A stretch of 64,000 bases of DNA from Staphylotrichum longicolle (Eukaryota; Ascomycota; Sordariomycetes; Sordariales; Chaetomiaceae), in NCBI GenBank assembly GCA_019096155.1, contig JAHCVI010000003.1, positions 124,001 to 188,000 of the forward strand. The letters run 5' to 3'. Within the stretch, counting starts at the first letter, position 1. Each line of letters opens with the position of its first letter. Made by a program: the position numbers and the translations under genes. The notes under the pieces were generated by a model, which was given only the letters and a program-made list of their open reading frames with translations, ran no database searches and was not told the origin of the DNA. Shown piece after piece: positions 20,513-31,784 of the stretch.

Positions 20513-21073
20513 TCAAAACGTCAACCCCCTGTTCCGAAACGGAATCAACGCCAGCACCACCGCCTCCTCGTAATACCCGCCCCTGTCAATCACATCGCCC
20601 GTCAACAGCCCCACCGACCCATTCTTCTGCTTGGAATTCACCCTCCCAAACACGACCTCGTCGGCCCGCCCCAGCTCCATGCCCCCCCTCACCAGCTCCG
20701 CCGTCTCCCCCGGCAGGTAGTACGTCGCCGTCCTCGCCCGCCCCATCTTCGTCTTCTCCTCCCTGTCCAAGACCACGACCCACGCAAACGACCTCAGCAG
20801 CTCCCCGTCCTGCGGGTCGTCGTCCACCCCGCCCTCGATCCCCACCCAGTAGTCGGCCCCCTCCGGGTCGGCGGCGCGGGCCCCCTCGGCGCGGTTGCGC
20901 GCGCCCAGGAGCGTGGTGGCGTCGGAGAAGGGCTGGTCGGGCACGCCCGAGGGGACGGACAGGCCCCGCGCGGTGTGGGCCACGCCGGGGAACATGCGGG
21001 CGAGCGCGCGCTCGGCGGCGCGGATCTTGACGGGGTTTGTGGAGGCGACGAGGATGGTTTTTGGTGTTGTCAT
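20513..21073 (-). CDS. inosine/xanthosine triphosphatase-like protein (DUF84, YjjX family)
   Basis: House-cleaning nucleotidase that is expected to remove non-canonical ITP/XTP from nucleotide pools in the cytosol. The start at 21073 (MTTPKTILVASTNPVKIRAA) places the family motif STNPVKIRA at the N-terminus as in homologs. Further family features are SVPSGVPDQPFSD, the acidic WVGIEGGV block and GSVGLLTGDVIDRGGYYEEAV near the C-terminus. Length from this start is 186 residues, normal for the family. An in-frame ATG at 21154 would add 27 polar residues; I prefer the shorter form. No introns. It is in tandem with the NADH dehydrogenase gene upstream, but 480 nt apart. Confidence 0.85.
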   Translation of the reverse strand: MTTPKTILVASTNPVKIRAAERALARMFPGVAHTARGLSVPSGVPDQPFSDATTLLGARNRAEGARAADPEGADYWVGIEGGVDDDPQDGELLRSFAWVVVLDREEKTKMGRARTATYYLPGETAELVRGGMELGRADEVVFGRVNSKQKNGSVGLLTGDVIDRGGYYEEAVVLALIPFRNRGLTF

Positions 21074-21555
21074 AGCCGTGATGGGTGTGGGAGGGTCACC
21101 TTCACTGCTGCTGGTTGGTAATGGTGGGTTGGAGTTGTCTTGGGGTGGTGCCATTTTGATTTTATGCAAGCGGATTTTTTGCTGCATCGGATTTGGAGGT
21201 TTGTTTGTACACGGCACACAGTACGACGTCTTTGGTATAGAGAAAAGCAAGAGGGGAGGGGAAAAAGAAGATGGTCGGCGTGAAATCCCTGAAATGGAAG
21301 TTTCATGATCACGGAATCCGGGGAAGTGGGGCTCCGGAGGACTCGGCGACGACTCACACTCGCCCGGCCGCGTGGATCCGACTGACTCTTCTGCCCATGC
21401 ACTAAACCGGAGACGCCGTCGCCATTATTACCCTAGATTCAGATCTATCTATCTGCAAGGGAGGTACTCGAACGCTCATCAGATTTGCCAGACGAGAAAA
21501 AAAAAAAGAAACAAAATTTGGTTGTCTCTTGTGACATGGCATGCGAAGAATAAAC
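21074..21555. other. intergenic: DUF84 gene promoter and nde 3' flank
   Basis: Both neighbours are on the minus strand. The only repeat is an A-rich run near 21496-21508. Confidence 0.5.
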
Positions 21556-23686
21556 TCAGTAGCTCATCAAGTCTGGCACCAGTCAGTCAGTCGGTCACTG
21601 GAAACAAATCACAGTAAAAAAGGAAAGGGAACTCACCTCTCCCAAACAACCCCCTCTTCGCCCAATCCATCGCCATCAACACCCTCGTCCGCAGGCTCAC
21701 GCTCTGCGCAAAGTAGATGCTCCGCCACGCATACACCGCCCACAGCCCGCCCGCCATCCCCCTCCCCTTGCCCAGGTCGAACACGGCCGAGTTGCCAATG
21801 TACGCCAGGCTGCCGAGGTGCTTATACTCAAACGCCTTGTACACGGCCGCGTCCAGATCCCCCTCCATGATCTCGTTGGCCTTGAGCCCCGGCGCCGCGC
21901 GCGCGAGCTTGTTGAACTTGTGCGCCAGGTACTGGCCCTGCTGGTGGGCGCGCTGCGCCGTCGCCGGCAGGCTGGTCAGCTTGCTGTCGATCTGCTTGAG
22001 CAGCTCGCGCAGCTCCCCAAAGTCGAGCGTGCCCGACTGGTCGCGGTCGTACTCGGCGAAGAGCTTGTCGAGGCGCTTGAGGTGGCCGACGGCCTGCGGG
22101 AAGCGCTTCTTGACTTGCTCGGCGACGTTGCGCCAGTCGTCGAAGCGCAGCTGCAGGTTCTCCGGGTCCGCGCCGTGCTTCCAGGCGAGGCTGCGCAGGA
22201 ACGTGATGATGTGGTCGGCCACGTTGTTTTGGACGGTCGCGCAGTCGCCGATGGCGTAGACGTCGCCGAGGGGCGTGCCGTTGAGCCGGAGGTGCGTGTC
22301 CGTCTCGAGCGCGTGGCGGTTGGTCTGCGCGTTGCCGAGCTTGGCGGCGATGCGCTTGCAGAACTCGTTCTGGGACACGCCCGTGGACCAGAGGCAGAAG
22401 CCCATGGGGAGTTCCTTGGTGATGACCTTGCCGTTTTCGTCCTTTTGGGTGAAGATGATGGGTCCTCGCGCACCTCGCTGACGCGCGAGTTCGTCAGCAC
22501 CTCGACCTGGTCGCGCGCGAAGCGCTCCTCGGCGTACTTGGACAGCGTCTCGTCGTACGTGTTGAGAATGTGATCGCGGCTCTGGATCAGGTGCACCGAG
22601 ATCTCGTTCCGCAGGAGCCGGGGGAACAGCTGGATGAGGTCCTCGTTGAGCAGGTCGAAGAGCTCGGCGGCGAACTCGACGCCCGTGGGTCCGCCGCCGC
22701 TCACGACGAACGAGAGCAGGCGCTTCCGCTCGTCGTCGGTGGTTGTCGGGAGACAGGCGAGCTCCAGGTTGTGGATGACCTTGTTGCGGATCTCCCGAGC
22801 ATCGTTGATGTCCTTGAGGAAGTGGCAGTGCTCCAAGCCCTTGACACCGTGAGGGTTCGTGACTGAGCCGACCGCGATCACCAGCTTGTCGTACGGCACG
22901 TAGAATCTCCGCTCTTGCCCGTTGCAGTCTTCCTGGGAGACTTCAATCAACCGCGAGGAGAAGTCGACGTCCTCGGCACGGGCGCGTAGGAAGTGGCCCC
23001 CGACACTGTGGATGATCCTCCGGATGGGCTCCACCAGCGACCTCAGCCCGAGTGTCCCCACTGTCGCCGACGGCAACATCGGCGTAAACAAAAAGTAGTT
23101 GGTTGGAGAGATAACTGTGACGTGGTAGTTTTCGGGGTTGAGCTCCTTGAGCAGCGCGACGCCGCCCCAGCCGCCGCCGAGGATGACCAGCCTGGGCTTG
23201 TCCTTTTGCCTGCGCGCCTCCTCGCTGTCGTCGTCATCAAGGTATATCTCGAGGATCGGGAGGTTCTTGGGCCCGCCGCGGCGGGGGTTGATGGCAAGGG
23301 CCGAGACGTCGACGTCGGCCTGGTTGCCGTGCGAGCTGTAGGTCGAGGCATCGTAGAGGAAGAAGCCGACCACGCCGATGCCGACGAACAGCACCGAGCT
23401 GCCAAACCACGCGGCGGCGCGATAGCAGAAATTGAGGAGTCTCGAGTTGCGCTGTGGAAGGGGCCGGCCCGACAGGTGACGCGCGAGCACAAGCGGCGCG
23501 GGAAGACGACGATTTAGCGGAGTCGGACTCGCGATGGCGCCCTTGGGCTGCGCTGTTGGCCCTGCTCGAGCTGATGTCCGTGTGAATAATGGTTGGATCT
23601 GTGTCCTGCCCCATTGTGTCCTTGGGTTCAAGTTCGCCTCGGGGACCAAATCGGCCGGCCTGTCGGGCTGTCCGACTGCCGAGCAT
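21556..23686 (-). CDS. nde-1: external alternative NAD(P)H dehydrogenase with EF-hand (rotenone-insensitive), one frame break
   Basis: Type II NADH dehydrogenase of the outer face of the inner mitochondrial membrane, feeding ubiquinone without proton pumping. Exons 23686-23647 (tentative), 23570-21637 and 21572-21556; about 663 residues, against 673 for Neurospora NDE1. Features: basic presequence MLGSRTARQAGRF, hydrophobic segment FGSSVLFVGIGVVGFFLY (about 68-85), Rossmann motifs GGGWGG (about 140) and SGGGPTGVEFAAEL, and an EF-hand loop DRDQSGTLDFGE (about 520), the mark of the Ca-regulated form. The last exon gives the usual ending GRDLMSY. At 22460-22462 the frame shifts: VREDP is followed in the next frame by IIFTQKDENGK, as if one C were missing from a CCC run; no intron can explain it. 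The first intron has a weak donor (GTCCCC). Confidence 0.9.
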
Positions 23687-24410
23687 CGTGATGGTGGTTT
23701 GTTGGTGTTTAGTTGTTGTGCCTGTGACGTCAACGGGACTGCGATAAGCAATTGCTCCACAGTCGATTCAGGGCGCAACTGAAAGAGAGAGCGCAATTAG
23801 AAGAGTGCCTAAAAATGGCGTAGGTGAAGTGCCAAAAAAAAAACGTAAATACTCTAGGGAAAAAGCGAGAGTAAAAAAATGAATGAATTTGGCATGCAGA
23901 TGGCGATGCGCAGCCGTATCAGCCAACGCAGCTCGCTACGTCAGTGACTGCCCAGCTCGGCGGGCCAGGGACAGGGACCAGTTCGTCCTGAATCAGCGCA
24001 CCCCCACGAGCTGCCACTGACTACAGTACAGGATGCGCAAAAGCACCGTGTAATTGGCAGCAAAATAAACCACTTCAGCCCTCCGACTCCGCATACCCAT
24101 ACTGTGCCCGCACAGCTGAGAAACGCCGAGCCCGGGGTCGACGACATGGGTGTGTGCCTGCAATTCGGAACAACCGTGCCGTGTGTTGGGCTTCCTCCGC
24201 ACCCAAAATAGGGGTCGAGATGCACTCACTCTTAGTTTGCCCGAGAACCGGCAGCCACCAATGGTTCCCGAACCCAAAAGTGTGGATTTCGAAGTACATC
24301 AAGCTTCATAACTCCAAAAGGTCAGATGAGAAGATGAGAACGCCATGCCATGCCATGCAAGCCCTTGACAACCCCTACCTCCCCAACGCCCACAGATGCC
24401 CCCAACGCCC
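23687..24410. other. intergenic: nde promoter and uridine kinase 3' flank
   Basis: No gene is supported. A short CATGC tandem lies near 24341-24358, and A-runs near 23833-23842 and 23872-23880. Confidence 0.5.
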
Positions 24411-26247
24411 CTAGCACCCGAAATACCTCTTCTCAATCCACCGCTCCTCGATGTCTTGCACCACATGCCCAACCACCACCGTGATCTCGGGAAATACCTT
24501 GGTCAACCGGTGCAGCCCCATCCGCCCGGCGCTGTACGTGACCAGGACGATGCGATCCGCCTTGACTCCGTGGTCCACGAGCACCTGCACCGCCATCAGC
24601 GCCGACCCGCCGCTGCTCATCTGCGCGTCGAGCAGCAGCACCGCCTCGTGCTGCGCGATGTCGTCGGGGAGCACCAGGTAGTGCAGCTCCGGCTCGCCCG
24701 TCCGGATGTTGCTCTGGATGAGCACCCGCCCCGTCTTGCAGTCCGTGATGCACCGGTGCAGGCCCGCTTCGAGGGCTGCGCCGCCTCGCAGCACGATGAC
24801 GGCCGAGACTTCGCCTTTGGGCTCGAGCCCCGCGTAGGTGCGGCCTTGCGGCGTGGCGATTTCCGCAGGCGTGAAGGGGATCTTGTTCAGGGCCCTGGTA
24901 TCATGGTTAGCTTATGGAGCCTTCAAAGAGGCGAGAGAAGAGCGTACTGCTCAACGAGGAGCGCCGCGAGACGGTTAAAATAGAAAATAAAGTCCTCGTT
25001 CGAAGTGTCGATGTTGTGGATGATGGTGTTCATGCCGCGCATCTGGGATGTCTGCTTCATTACGATCACTTGGTCTGAGAGAGGCTCGGACTTGGCGTCC
25101 GTCTCCAGCCGTGTGAGTGCTGCCCGGTGGTGCGTCGACTTTTCCAGAAGCCGGTGCTGGATGAACTGGACCACCATGGCTGTTCCCGTTAACACTTCCC
25201 TTTTCTTCGTGGTGGTACGTTTCACTCACACATGGCGACATGGTTTTCCACACCTCGGGGCACAATGATGTCGGCGACATTGCGCTGGGGGTTGACATAC
25301 TGGACACAACGTCAACTGACTGCTTCCAACAAGACAAAGTTGGCTTACCTTTTCAAAGTTGGGCTTGACAAAAGTGAACCATTGCTTAATGATGCCCTGG
25401 ATGTCCCGCCCACGGTCTCGTTGGTCACGCAATACTGGAACATGTCAGCGCACTTGAGAACCGAGAACGAGCGGCGTGTCGGCGTACTCCTCCTCGAGAG
25501 GCACGTGTCTGCATCGGCCTCGCAGAAAATCTCGAGTCAAAGTCAGTTTCTAGCCTGTCATGACAGAAGCGCCCTCCCAAGGCTCACCTTCATGTCCATC
25601 AGCTCAAGAAGCCTGGGGTCATAGAGCGCGAAAATGCCTTCGAGAATCAGGACATGCGGCGAATAAATGGATGTTGTTTTATCAAGGCGGGCATGTTTCT
25701 CAAACGAGTATACGGGGATCTCGGCACGTTTCCTACGCCGGGGACCTCATCAGCTCCGGAAGGCCTGACCGTGTATCCATTTACTCACCCGGCTTTGAGA
25801 TCGCGCAGACGGTCTACGAGAACATCGAAATCTATGGCCTGTTGACGATGAGTGTGGGGAAGAGAGATCCCAAGGAGGACTTGGGCTTACATCTGGCGCG
25901 TCAAAGTCGTACTCATTGAGGAACGCCTTCTTTGACGACTCGGCATCCAGGCTCTTGTAGAACGAGTCCTACGCCGAGGAAGATCCATGAGTTCGTGTAT
26001 GATACGTTGCCCGTCTACCCCGCGGACTTACAATGGACAAAATGACCACCCATGGCAGGTTGAGTTTGTTGACGATCGCCTGGGATAGCGTCGACTTGCC
26101 TGAGCCCGAGCTGCCTGCGATGCCAATGATACTGACGTCGGCCCATGGCGGCGAATAGTGGGCTCTCTTCGCAATCGTGCTGTCTGTCTCGGGTGCTGTC
26201 GTGCCCTTGAGGACGGCTTCCAGCTCTGCAATGGCGGAAGCCGGCAT
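24411..26247 (-). CDS. URK1: uridine/cytidine kinase with C-terminal UPRT-like domain
   Basis: Phosphorylates uridine and cytidine in pyrimidine salvage. Nine exons: 26247-26032, 25968-25891, 25838-25789, 25732-25588, 25530-25488, 25434-25349, 25299-25230, 25179-24948 and 24894-24411, all with consensus junctions and introns of 49-63 nt; 467 residues. The kinase half begins near residue 38 with P-loop GSSGSGKST (45-53), then DSFYKSLD, DFDAPDAIDFDVL, LILEGIFALYDP and the lid SRRILRDQRDRGRD. The C-terminal half resembles uracil phosphoribosyltransferase (RGGAALEAGLHR, LLLDAQMSSGGSALMAV, FPEITVVVGHV). In this fungal family the UPRT-like half often lacks uracil phosphoribosyltransferase activity; activity here is not decided by sequence. 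Divergent from gid8, sharing about 840 nt. Confidence 0.95.
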
Positions 26248-27087
26248 GATTGGAGGATGAGCGTGGTTGGGCAAGTCAAGGCTGGAAACTGCCCCGGGTC
26301 TGTCAGGGAAGGAGGGGCAGTGTGACAGATGGGCAGCGGAGGGAAAGTCCACGCAAGGCTTATCTGCTGGTGGATCAACGAGGCTGTTCCGACTTCAGGA
26401 CTCGCAAGATAGGTATGAGGAAAACTACTGCGGGCAGATGATAGATTGCGATTTTGCAATGTTTTTATCTGATGCCAGGAACCCTTACCTAAGGTCAAAA
26501 TTGAAGGAGCCTTGTTCGTCTGATTTCAACTTTCGAGGCTGTTACATCATTTAAGGCAGGCGGGCATGTGAGCACAGGCAACCTCTGTTTAGGGTTCTGT
26601 GAGTGGTGCGGGGCACAACCTTCGGCCGACTGAACCCGTCATCAATTGTCAAGCCAATCGTGCCAGCCGGCAGCACCAGGCAGCCAAACAGGCGAGGCTG
26701 GGTTCTTTTCATGACTCCACCAGCAGGAGGAGCTTTGACGCTCTTTCCGCTTCCTCAGGATTTAACCAACTCCATCTCAACTCTCTCCGCTTCTCTCGAG
26801 TCCACTTCCTCTGCAATTTTTCCCTCAATTTCAATCACAAGCTTCCGCGTGCCGACACAAGGTTAAGGCACACGGAATAGACAGATGTAACGCACCGCGC
26901 TCGTCAGCTAGGCTTATGTCCAACTGGAGCGCCGCGCTCGAACTTGGTGGCCTCGACATCGACTCGGCGTTTCGGGATACCGTCTTTGCTCAGCTTCGCG
27001 AGAGTTTCGGCCGCATGGTACGCTCTCCCGCCCCCTGTTTGGCGGCAGACCTGTATGCTAATAGCTGCCGTTTTGCAGAACTCCTCA
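26248..27087. promoter_or_regulatory. divergent promoter and leader region of the uridine kinase gene and gid8
   Basis: A single telo-box-like TTTAGGGTT lies near 26585-26593. The right part (26880-27087) is probably gid8 leader; an intron ending TTTTGCAG at 27078 may lie in it. No other gene is supported. Confidence 0.45.
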
Positions 27088-28163
27088 ATGTCCACGGCCA
27101 CGCCTCTCCAACATGCGTTCGAGAAGCGCGTCGCCGACGTCAAGGCGCCCAAGAGGTAAGCATCGAGCGCACTGCCCCGCATACCCGGCACAATGATGAT
27201 TGCACATCAATGGGAATCTCTCTGAAAATTCCATGTAGAGAAACCCTGCAATATCTCGTATACCCTGATTGCCCTACCCCTCTCCGCATCGGTTACGCAT
27301 CGCTTGTGGTGACTCCGTGCTGACCTTGGGCATAGCGATATCAATGCTCTGATCCTGGACTACTTGACGATGGAAGGCTACCCTAAGGCGGCCGCCAAGT
27401 TCTGCAAGGAGGCCAACCTGCAACCCCAACAGCCAGACCTTTCCATCCAGGCGCGCCAGGATATCCAGCATGCCATCCACAGTGGCAACATCGAGACGGC
27501 CATCTCAGCGCTAAATGGCCTTGACCCAGAGGTACGGACATGTCTTTTCTTCTTCTCCCCGTTGCGATGATTAGAACACGAGTTTCAACATGCACCACGC
27601 ATAGGCTTCGGCCCAGGATGAGACACAACCACTATCACTATGAGCAACTCATCTATCCATGTTACACTGCCACCTTATTGGGAGTCCTCGAGCTAACATG
27701 ATATCAGTTGCTGGACAACGATCCGGAGCTGCACTTCTCGCTCCTCCGGCTACAGCTGGTCGAGCTCATCCGGCAGTGTAACGAGGGGGACATCACGCCC
27801 GCACTGGACTTCGCGACCAAGAAGCTCGCCCCGCGGGCGGCTACGAACCGTGATTTTCTGAATGACCTCGAGAAGACGATGGCTCTCATCATCTTCCCGC
27901 ACGACCAACTGCAGCCGGAGCTGGCAGCGCTGCTCAGCTCAGACCTGCGGCGGACCACGGCGACCAAGGTGAATGAAGCCGTCCTGCTGAGACAGAATCA
28001 ACGCAGAGAGGCTGCCATCAGACAGCTGGTGCGCATGCGCGCCTGGGCCGAGACGTCGGCGCGGTCCAAGAAGAAGGATCTGCCAGAGTCCATTGAGCTG
28101 GGGCTCAATGCGGACGACATGGAGTTTGGCGAGAGTGGCCATGAGCCGATGATTACGACATGA
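27088..28163 (+). CDS. GID8: GID/CTLH E3 ubiquitin ligase subunit Gid8 (LisH-CTLH-CRA)
   Basis: Scaffold subunit of the GID ligase that degrades gluconeogenic enzymes when glucose returns. Exons 27088-27155, 27336-27531 and 27708-28163; introns of 180 and 176 nt, longer than most here; 239 residues (human TWA1 228). Order: short N-terminus (MSTATPLQHAFEKRVADVKAPK), LisH (INALILDYLTMEGYPKAAAKF), CTLH (IQHAIHSGNIETAISALNGLDPELLDNDPELHF) and CRA (LRLQLVELIRQCNEGDITPALDFA onward). The ATG at 27088 fits the usual short N-terminus. An upstream in-frame exon from 26916 could extend it, but I consider that leader sequence. Confidence 0.93.
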
Positions 28164-28611
28164 GAAATGCATTGTATGACTTGAGGGCGTTTTTGGGCAG
28201 TCAAGGTATGAATGGGTATTGAGTCAGGGTTTTAGTCAGGCGTTAGGGCACGGCACCGGTGGTGGGACCCGGAGATGGTCACCACCCCGGGATGAGCATG
28301 GGTACTAGGAGCATCAGGACGGCGTTTATGATATTGTAGTTGGTTTATGACGGACTGGGGATGCAATGGAACACTGGGCAGAGCCTCAGGGCTGTTCTTG
28401 ACAGCGATACACTGTTAGCGTTGTATTTCTACTACAAGGTGCTCACGCAAATAAACATGTCATCTGTGGGATACAGTCACAGTTTGAAAAAAGTCCCTCG
28501 CAATCTATGAACTTGTCCTTCACTGCCTGCCTGCCTGCCTGCCCGCCACCATCCCGAGTATGTACAATACAAGCCAGTCAACATGCCCCATAACCCACTT
28601 CATTCCTCCGC
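28164..28611. other. convergent intergenic region with a CTGC microsatellite
   Basis: 3' flanks of gid8 and the complex I gene. A tetranucleotide repeat (CTGC)5 lies at about 28523-28543. Confidence 0.6.
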
Positions 28612-29383
28612 TTACTTGGTCCGGATGTGCTTGAGCTTGCCGGGCGAGTAGAGGAAGTTGTTGGCGTAGGCCTTGGGCGTGAACTTGCGCTCGTTGGGCT
28701 CCTGCACAAAGTACTCGTAGCCCTGCTTCTCGGCGAAGGCGATGGCGTCCTCCTTGCTCTTGAAGTACATGTGCGTGCCCTGCACGGTGTCGCCCGACGA
28801 CTGCCACCCCATCAGCGGGTTCTCCCACCGGTGGCCCTTGCCCAGCACGTCCCAGTCCATGCGCCACCGGCTCGAGAGGTGCGTGCCGGACTGCGTGGCG
28901 GGCTTCGTCGGGGTGTAGATGCTGGGAGAGGCGGATTTGTGAGTGGGTGGCTGCGAGTAGGGTGGGTTATGGGAGGGAGAGGGGGAAGTTACCGGACTGT
29001 CCTCGCCTGCAGCTCGATCGGGGCGCCGGACAGAAGACCGGCGGGGAGCACGCCCTCCTCGCTGCCGTCTTGGACGTGCTTGGGGACGGGGGTGAAGGTG
29101 CTGCAGAGTCGGATATGTCAGCGGGTTTTGCTGTGATGTGCGTGGGTGTGCAGTGCACTGAGACAGAGGGTCCGTACGAGGTGGCAATGTCGATGGGCAC
29201 GTTGTAGTCGGGCGAGTTGCGCGGAAGCGTGGCCATCGGGGACGTCTCCTTCTTCTCCTGCTCTGTCTTGGCCGGGACCTTGGAGCTCTCGTAGCGGCGG
29301 GTCGCGGGGAGGACGGCGGTGCGGGCGTGCGACGCAGTGCGCAGCAGCCGCGCTGCCGAGGCCGTGGTTCGTAATGAAGACAT
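28612..29383 (-). CDS. nuo-21: mitochondrial complex I 21 kDa subunit (NDUFS4-type)
   Basis: Accessory subunit at the N-module/Q-module junction of NADH:ubiquinone oxidoreductase, in the matrix arm. Exons 29383-29178, 29100-28993 and 28921-28612 give 207 residues. Residues 1-32 (MSSLRTTASAARLLRTASHA...ATRRYESS) form a basic, Ser-rich mitochondrial presequence. After splicing the order is PDYNVPIDIATSTFTPVPKHVQDG, VRIYTPTKPATQSGTH and the conserved core WRMDWDVLGKGHRWENPLMGW...FVQEPNERKFTPKAYANNF, the ETC_C1_NDUFS4 signature. Junction choice follows the conserved DIATSTFTP and VRIYTP joins. Its start faces atp17 across 409 nt. Confidence 0.95.
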
Positions 29384-29792
29384 GGTCGGCGATTCCTCTC
29401 TCTCGTCTCGGCGAGGGAGGCGGCGATCGTGTGTGGTTGAGTGGAGAGTCGGAGGTCGGGGGTTTCGAGCTTCGACAGCTGCGAGCTGCTGGGCTTGGTG
29501 AGGCGATTCAATTCGAGGTCTGTGACGGGGTTGCTGCTCCAATTGATGCTGCCCCCACCCTGTCGAGTCTGATTGGCTGGTCGGGAACAACCGCGCGCAA
29601 CAACATCCATCCGACGAGGGTCGCTGCGGTTTTCCCGCTCAATCAGGTCCCAGTCTTTAACAGCTCAAATCCCTTGAACGACCACCTCGCCCAATTGAGC
29701 CGGACCTGCGAATCGAGCAGCTGGGGCTTCGTCTGCGTTCTCCTCCGACCTCCGAATCGATTTTTTCGACGCGCGCGACGCAATCCGCCAAC
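29384..29792. promoter_or_regulatory. 409-nt bidirectional promoter between two respiratory-chain genes
   Basis: Start codons of the complex I 21 kDa gene (-) and atp17 (+) face each other. No individual factor site can be named with confidence. Confidence 0.5.
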
Positions 29793-30466
29793 ATGAGCTA
29801 CGTCACACGCCGGGCGCTTTCGACGCTCATCCCGCCCAAGGTACACCCGCTGTTCGTTGGGAAGACGTTTTGGAATGGCTGCTAACTGTGGAAACTAGGT
29901 CGCTTCCCCCAAGGTACGTTTTTACTATTGAATGACACCCCCCTGGGTGCTCACCGAGCTGTCCGGACCCGACGAGATCGAAGCCCGAAGATTCTGTTTT
30001 GCACTTTCTGGAGGATGGGGGGAAAGCGGTTCATTTTGCGTGGAGGATGTCTGGGCGGGAAATTTGAATGCCGGGAGGAACTGCTGGCTAACTGGAGGAC
30101 GCAGGCCATTGGTGCTGCCCCCGACGCTGTCCGCATGCAGCGCGTCGTCAACTTCTACGAGAAGCTCCCCCGTGGCGCCGCCCCTGAGGTCAAGGCCACC
30201 GGCATTCTCGGCAGATACCAGGCCAAGCACTTTGGCAAGAACCCGTCGGCGAAGCGTATGTGACCATCGTCTAGTTTGAGGAGAGGATTAGGGGAGTCAG
30301 GGACTAATTTGCTCTAGCCATCGTCCACGCCATCATCGGCCTGCTCATTGTCGGCTATGCGCAGAACTACTACTTCCATCTCCGTAAGTTTCGGCTCTAC
30401 AAACGGAAACGGTATCACCGGTTGCTAACGAATGTTGCAGGCCACCACAAGAACCATGCTCACTAG
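29793..30466 (+). CDS. ATP17: mitochondrial ATP synthase subunit f
   Basis: Small single-span subunit of the membrane (Fo) part of F1Fo-ATP synthase. Five exons: 29793-29840, 29899-29913, 30105-30255, 30318-30383 and 30441-30466, giving 101 residues, the size of yeast Atp17. Exon 2 is a 15-nt microexon (VASPK). Features: N-terminal presequence MSYVTRRALSTLIPPK, the family block AVRMQRVVNFYEKLPRGAAP, then ILGRYQAKHFGKN, one membrane span (IVHAIIGLLIVGYAQNYYF) and a His-rich tail HHKNHAH. All junctions carry GT-AG signals. Confidence 0.94.
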
Positions 30467-31784
30467 GACTGAGGTGGAGAGCCTGCTGACTTGGCCGGGA
30501 CTCAGGCGTGTAGTGTATATAACTGTTAGCAATAGACCGAGTGCCTAGCACGCACCGCAACGGAGTCTTCTTTGTCCACTGCTTGAAGCTGCAGACTGAA
30601 CCGAATTGCCGGTGTCATCCTCGGTGCAGAAATGGCGTGGTGAGGATGCACAACTGCATGTCACGGGTTTGGTGTGGATAAAACTGCCTCAACGCAGTCG
30701 ACTGGTTCCATGACATTGAAATGATTTGAGAGCTTCAAGAGGTGAGAATTACTCGCGTTCCATGTTGCAGGGTCGAAAGGTAGTTAGTTAGGTGGCCCAT
30801 AGAAACGGTGAATGTTGCTATGTCGAAACATTCATACTTGAAGTACGCTGTGGAATCGAGTAAAGCGGAACAAGACAAGTCGAGATTGCATGCGACCGTG
30901 GCGATGACTTAATGTTGCTTACCGTGTAGTCTGGGAATTGGGTTTGTTGAGCTGATCAGAGCACCTCAGTACCCAGAGCCCGAGGCCCGGCGTCGAGTCA
31001 CAAGTCAGGCAGACAAACGTGCATCTTCCAGTCGGCCCTTTGCGGGGTCCTTCTCGTCAGTTTGAGTCGCCATGACATCTGGATCGGGCAGTAATGTGGT
31101 TGTCAACCGATCAGCAGTCAAACACTCAAGATGTGAAACAGCGTCCTCCCACCGCGTCAGTTCACCATCATTTTGCAGCTCCGCACGGTCTTGCACTGCC
31201 TGCCTCTTGTGCTTGCATGAGACTGTGGCAGATCGTTCCCAGTGCAGACTGCGGGAGGGCGGGCTTTGGCGCTAAGCCGGAAACAGCACCCCCCCTGCCA
31301 GCTCTGACCTTTGCCAACCGCTCCCCGAGTCGTCAGTTGTCGGCGAAAAGACGACCTGCCAGCCGCATCGCCTCACAGGACATCACCTCCTGCAACCTCT
31401 CCCCAAGTCCCCGAAAGGCCGTCCCTTCCCTTTCCCTTCCCACATTACCGACCCACGACCCAGAGGTATTCCCAACCTTCGGTCCTCGCAGCATAAATCA
31501 GGGAAAAAGAAGGAGGTACGTGCTCACATTTTCGCGACGTTGCACAGCCAAGTCCTCGCGCCAGCCATCGACATTCTGTCCAGAAGCAGCACCATTTCGC
31601 AGCACTTTTTTTTTCTGGACTCTTTGTTTGCGCTCCCTCGCCCTTTCAGAGGTCGCTAACTGGATACTCGCCGCCCTCGCAGTAGAATACCACAACACTT
31701 ACTCCGCAATACCCCGCGACTGGGTGGACGCGCAATCGATCAATCCCTCGCTGCTCGATCGCCAACGACCGCGACAACCGTAGG
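30467..31784. other. 1.3-kb intergenic region before the low-complexity protein gene
   Basis: No supported gene. The right half (31270-31784) is pyrimidine-rich with T-runs and probably carries the promoter and leader of the next gene. Confidence 0.5.

Noticed and set aside
22440..22480. An intron instead of a frameshift in nde
   Set aside because: The available GT-AG span is about 32 nt and would delete conserved residues; no branch site fits.
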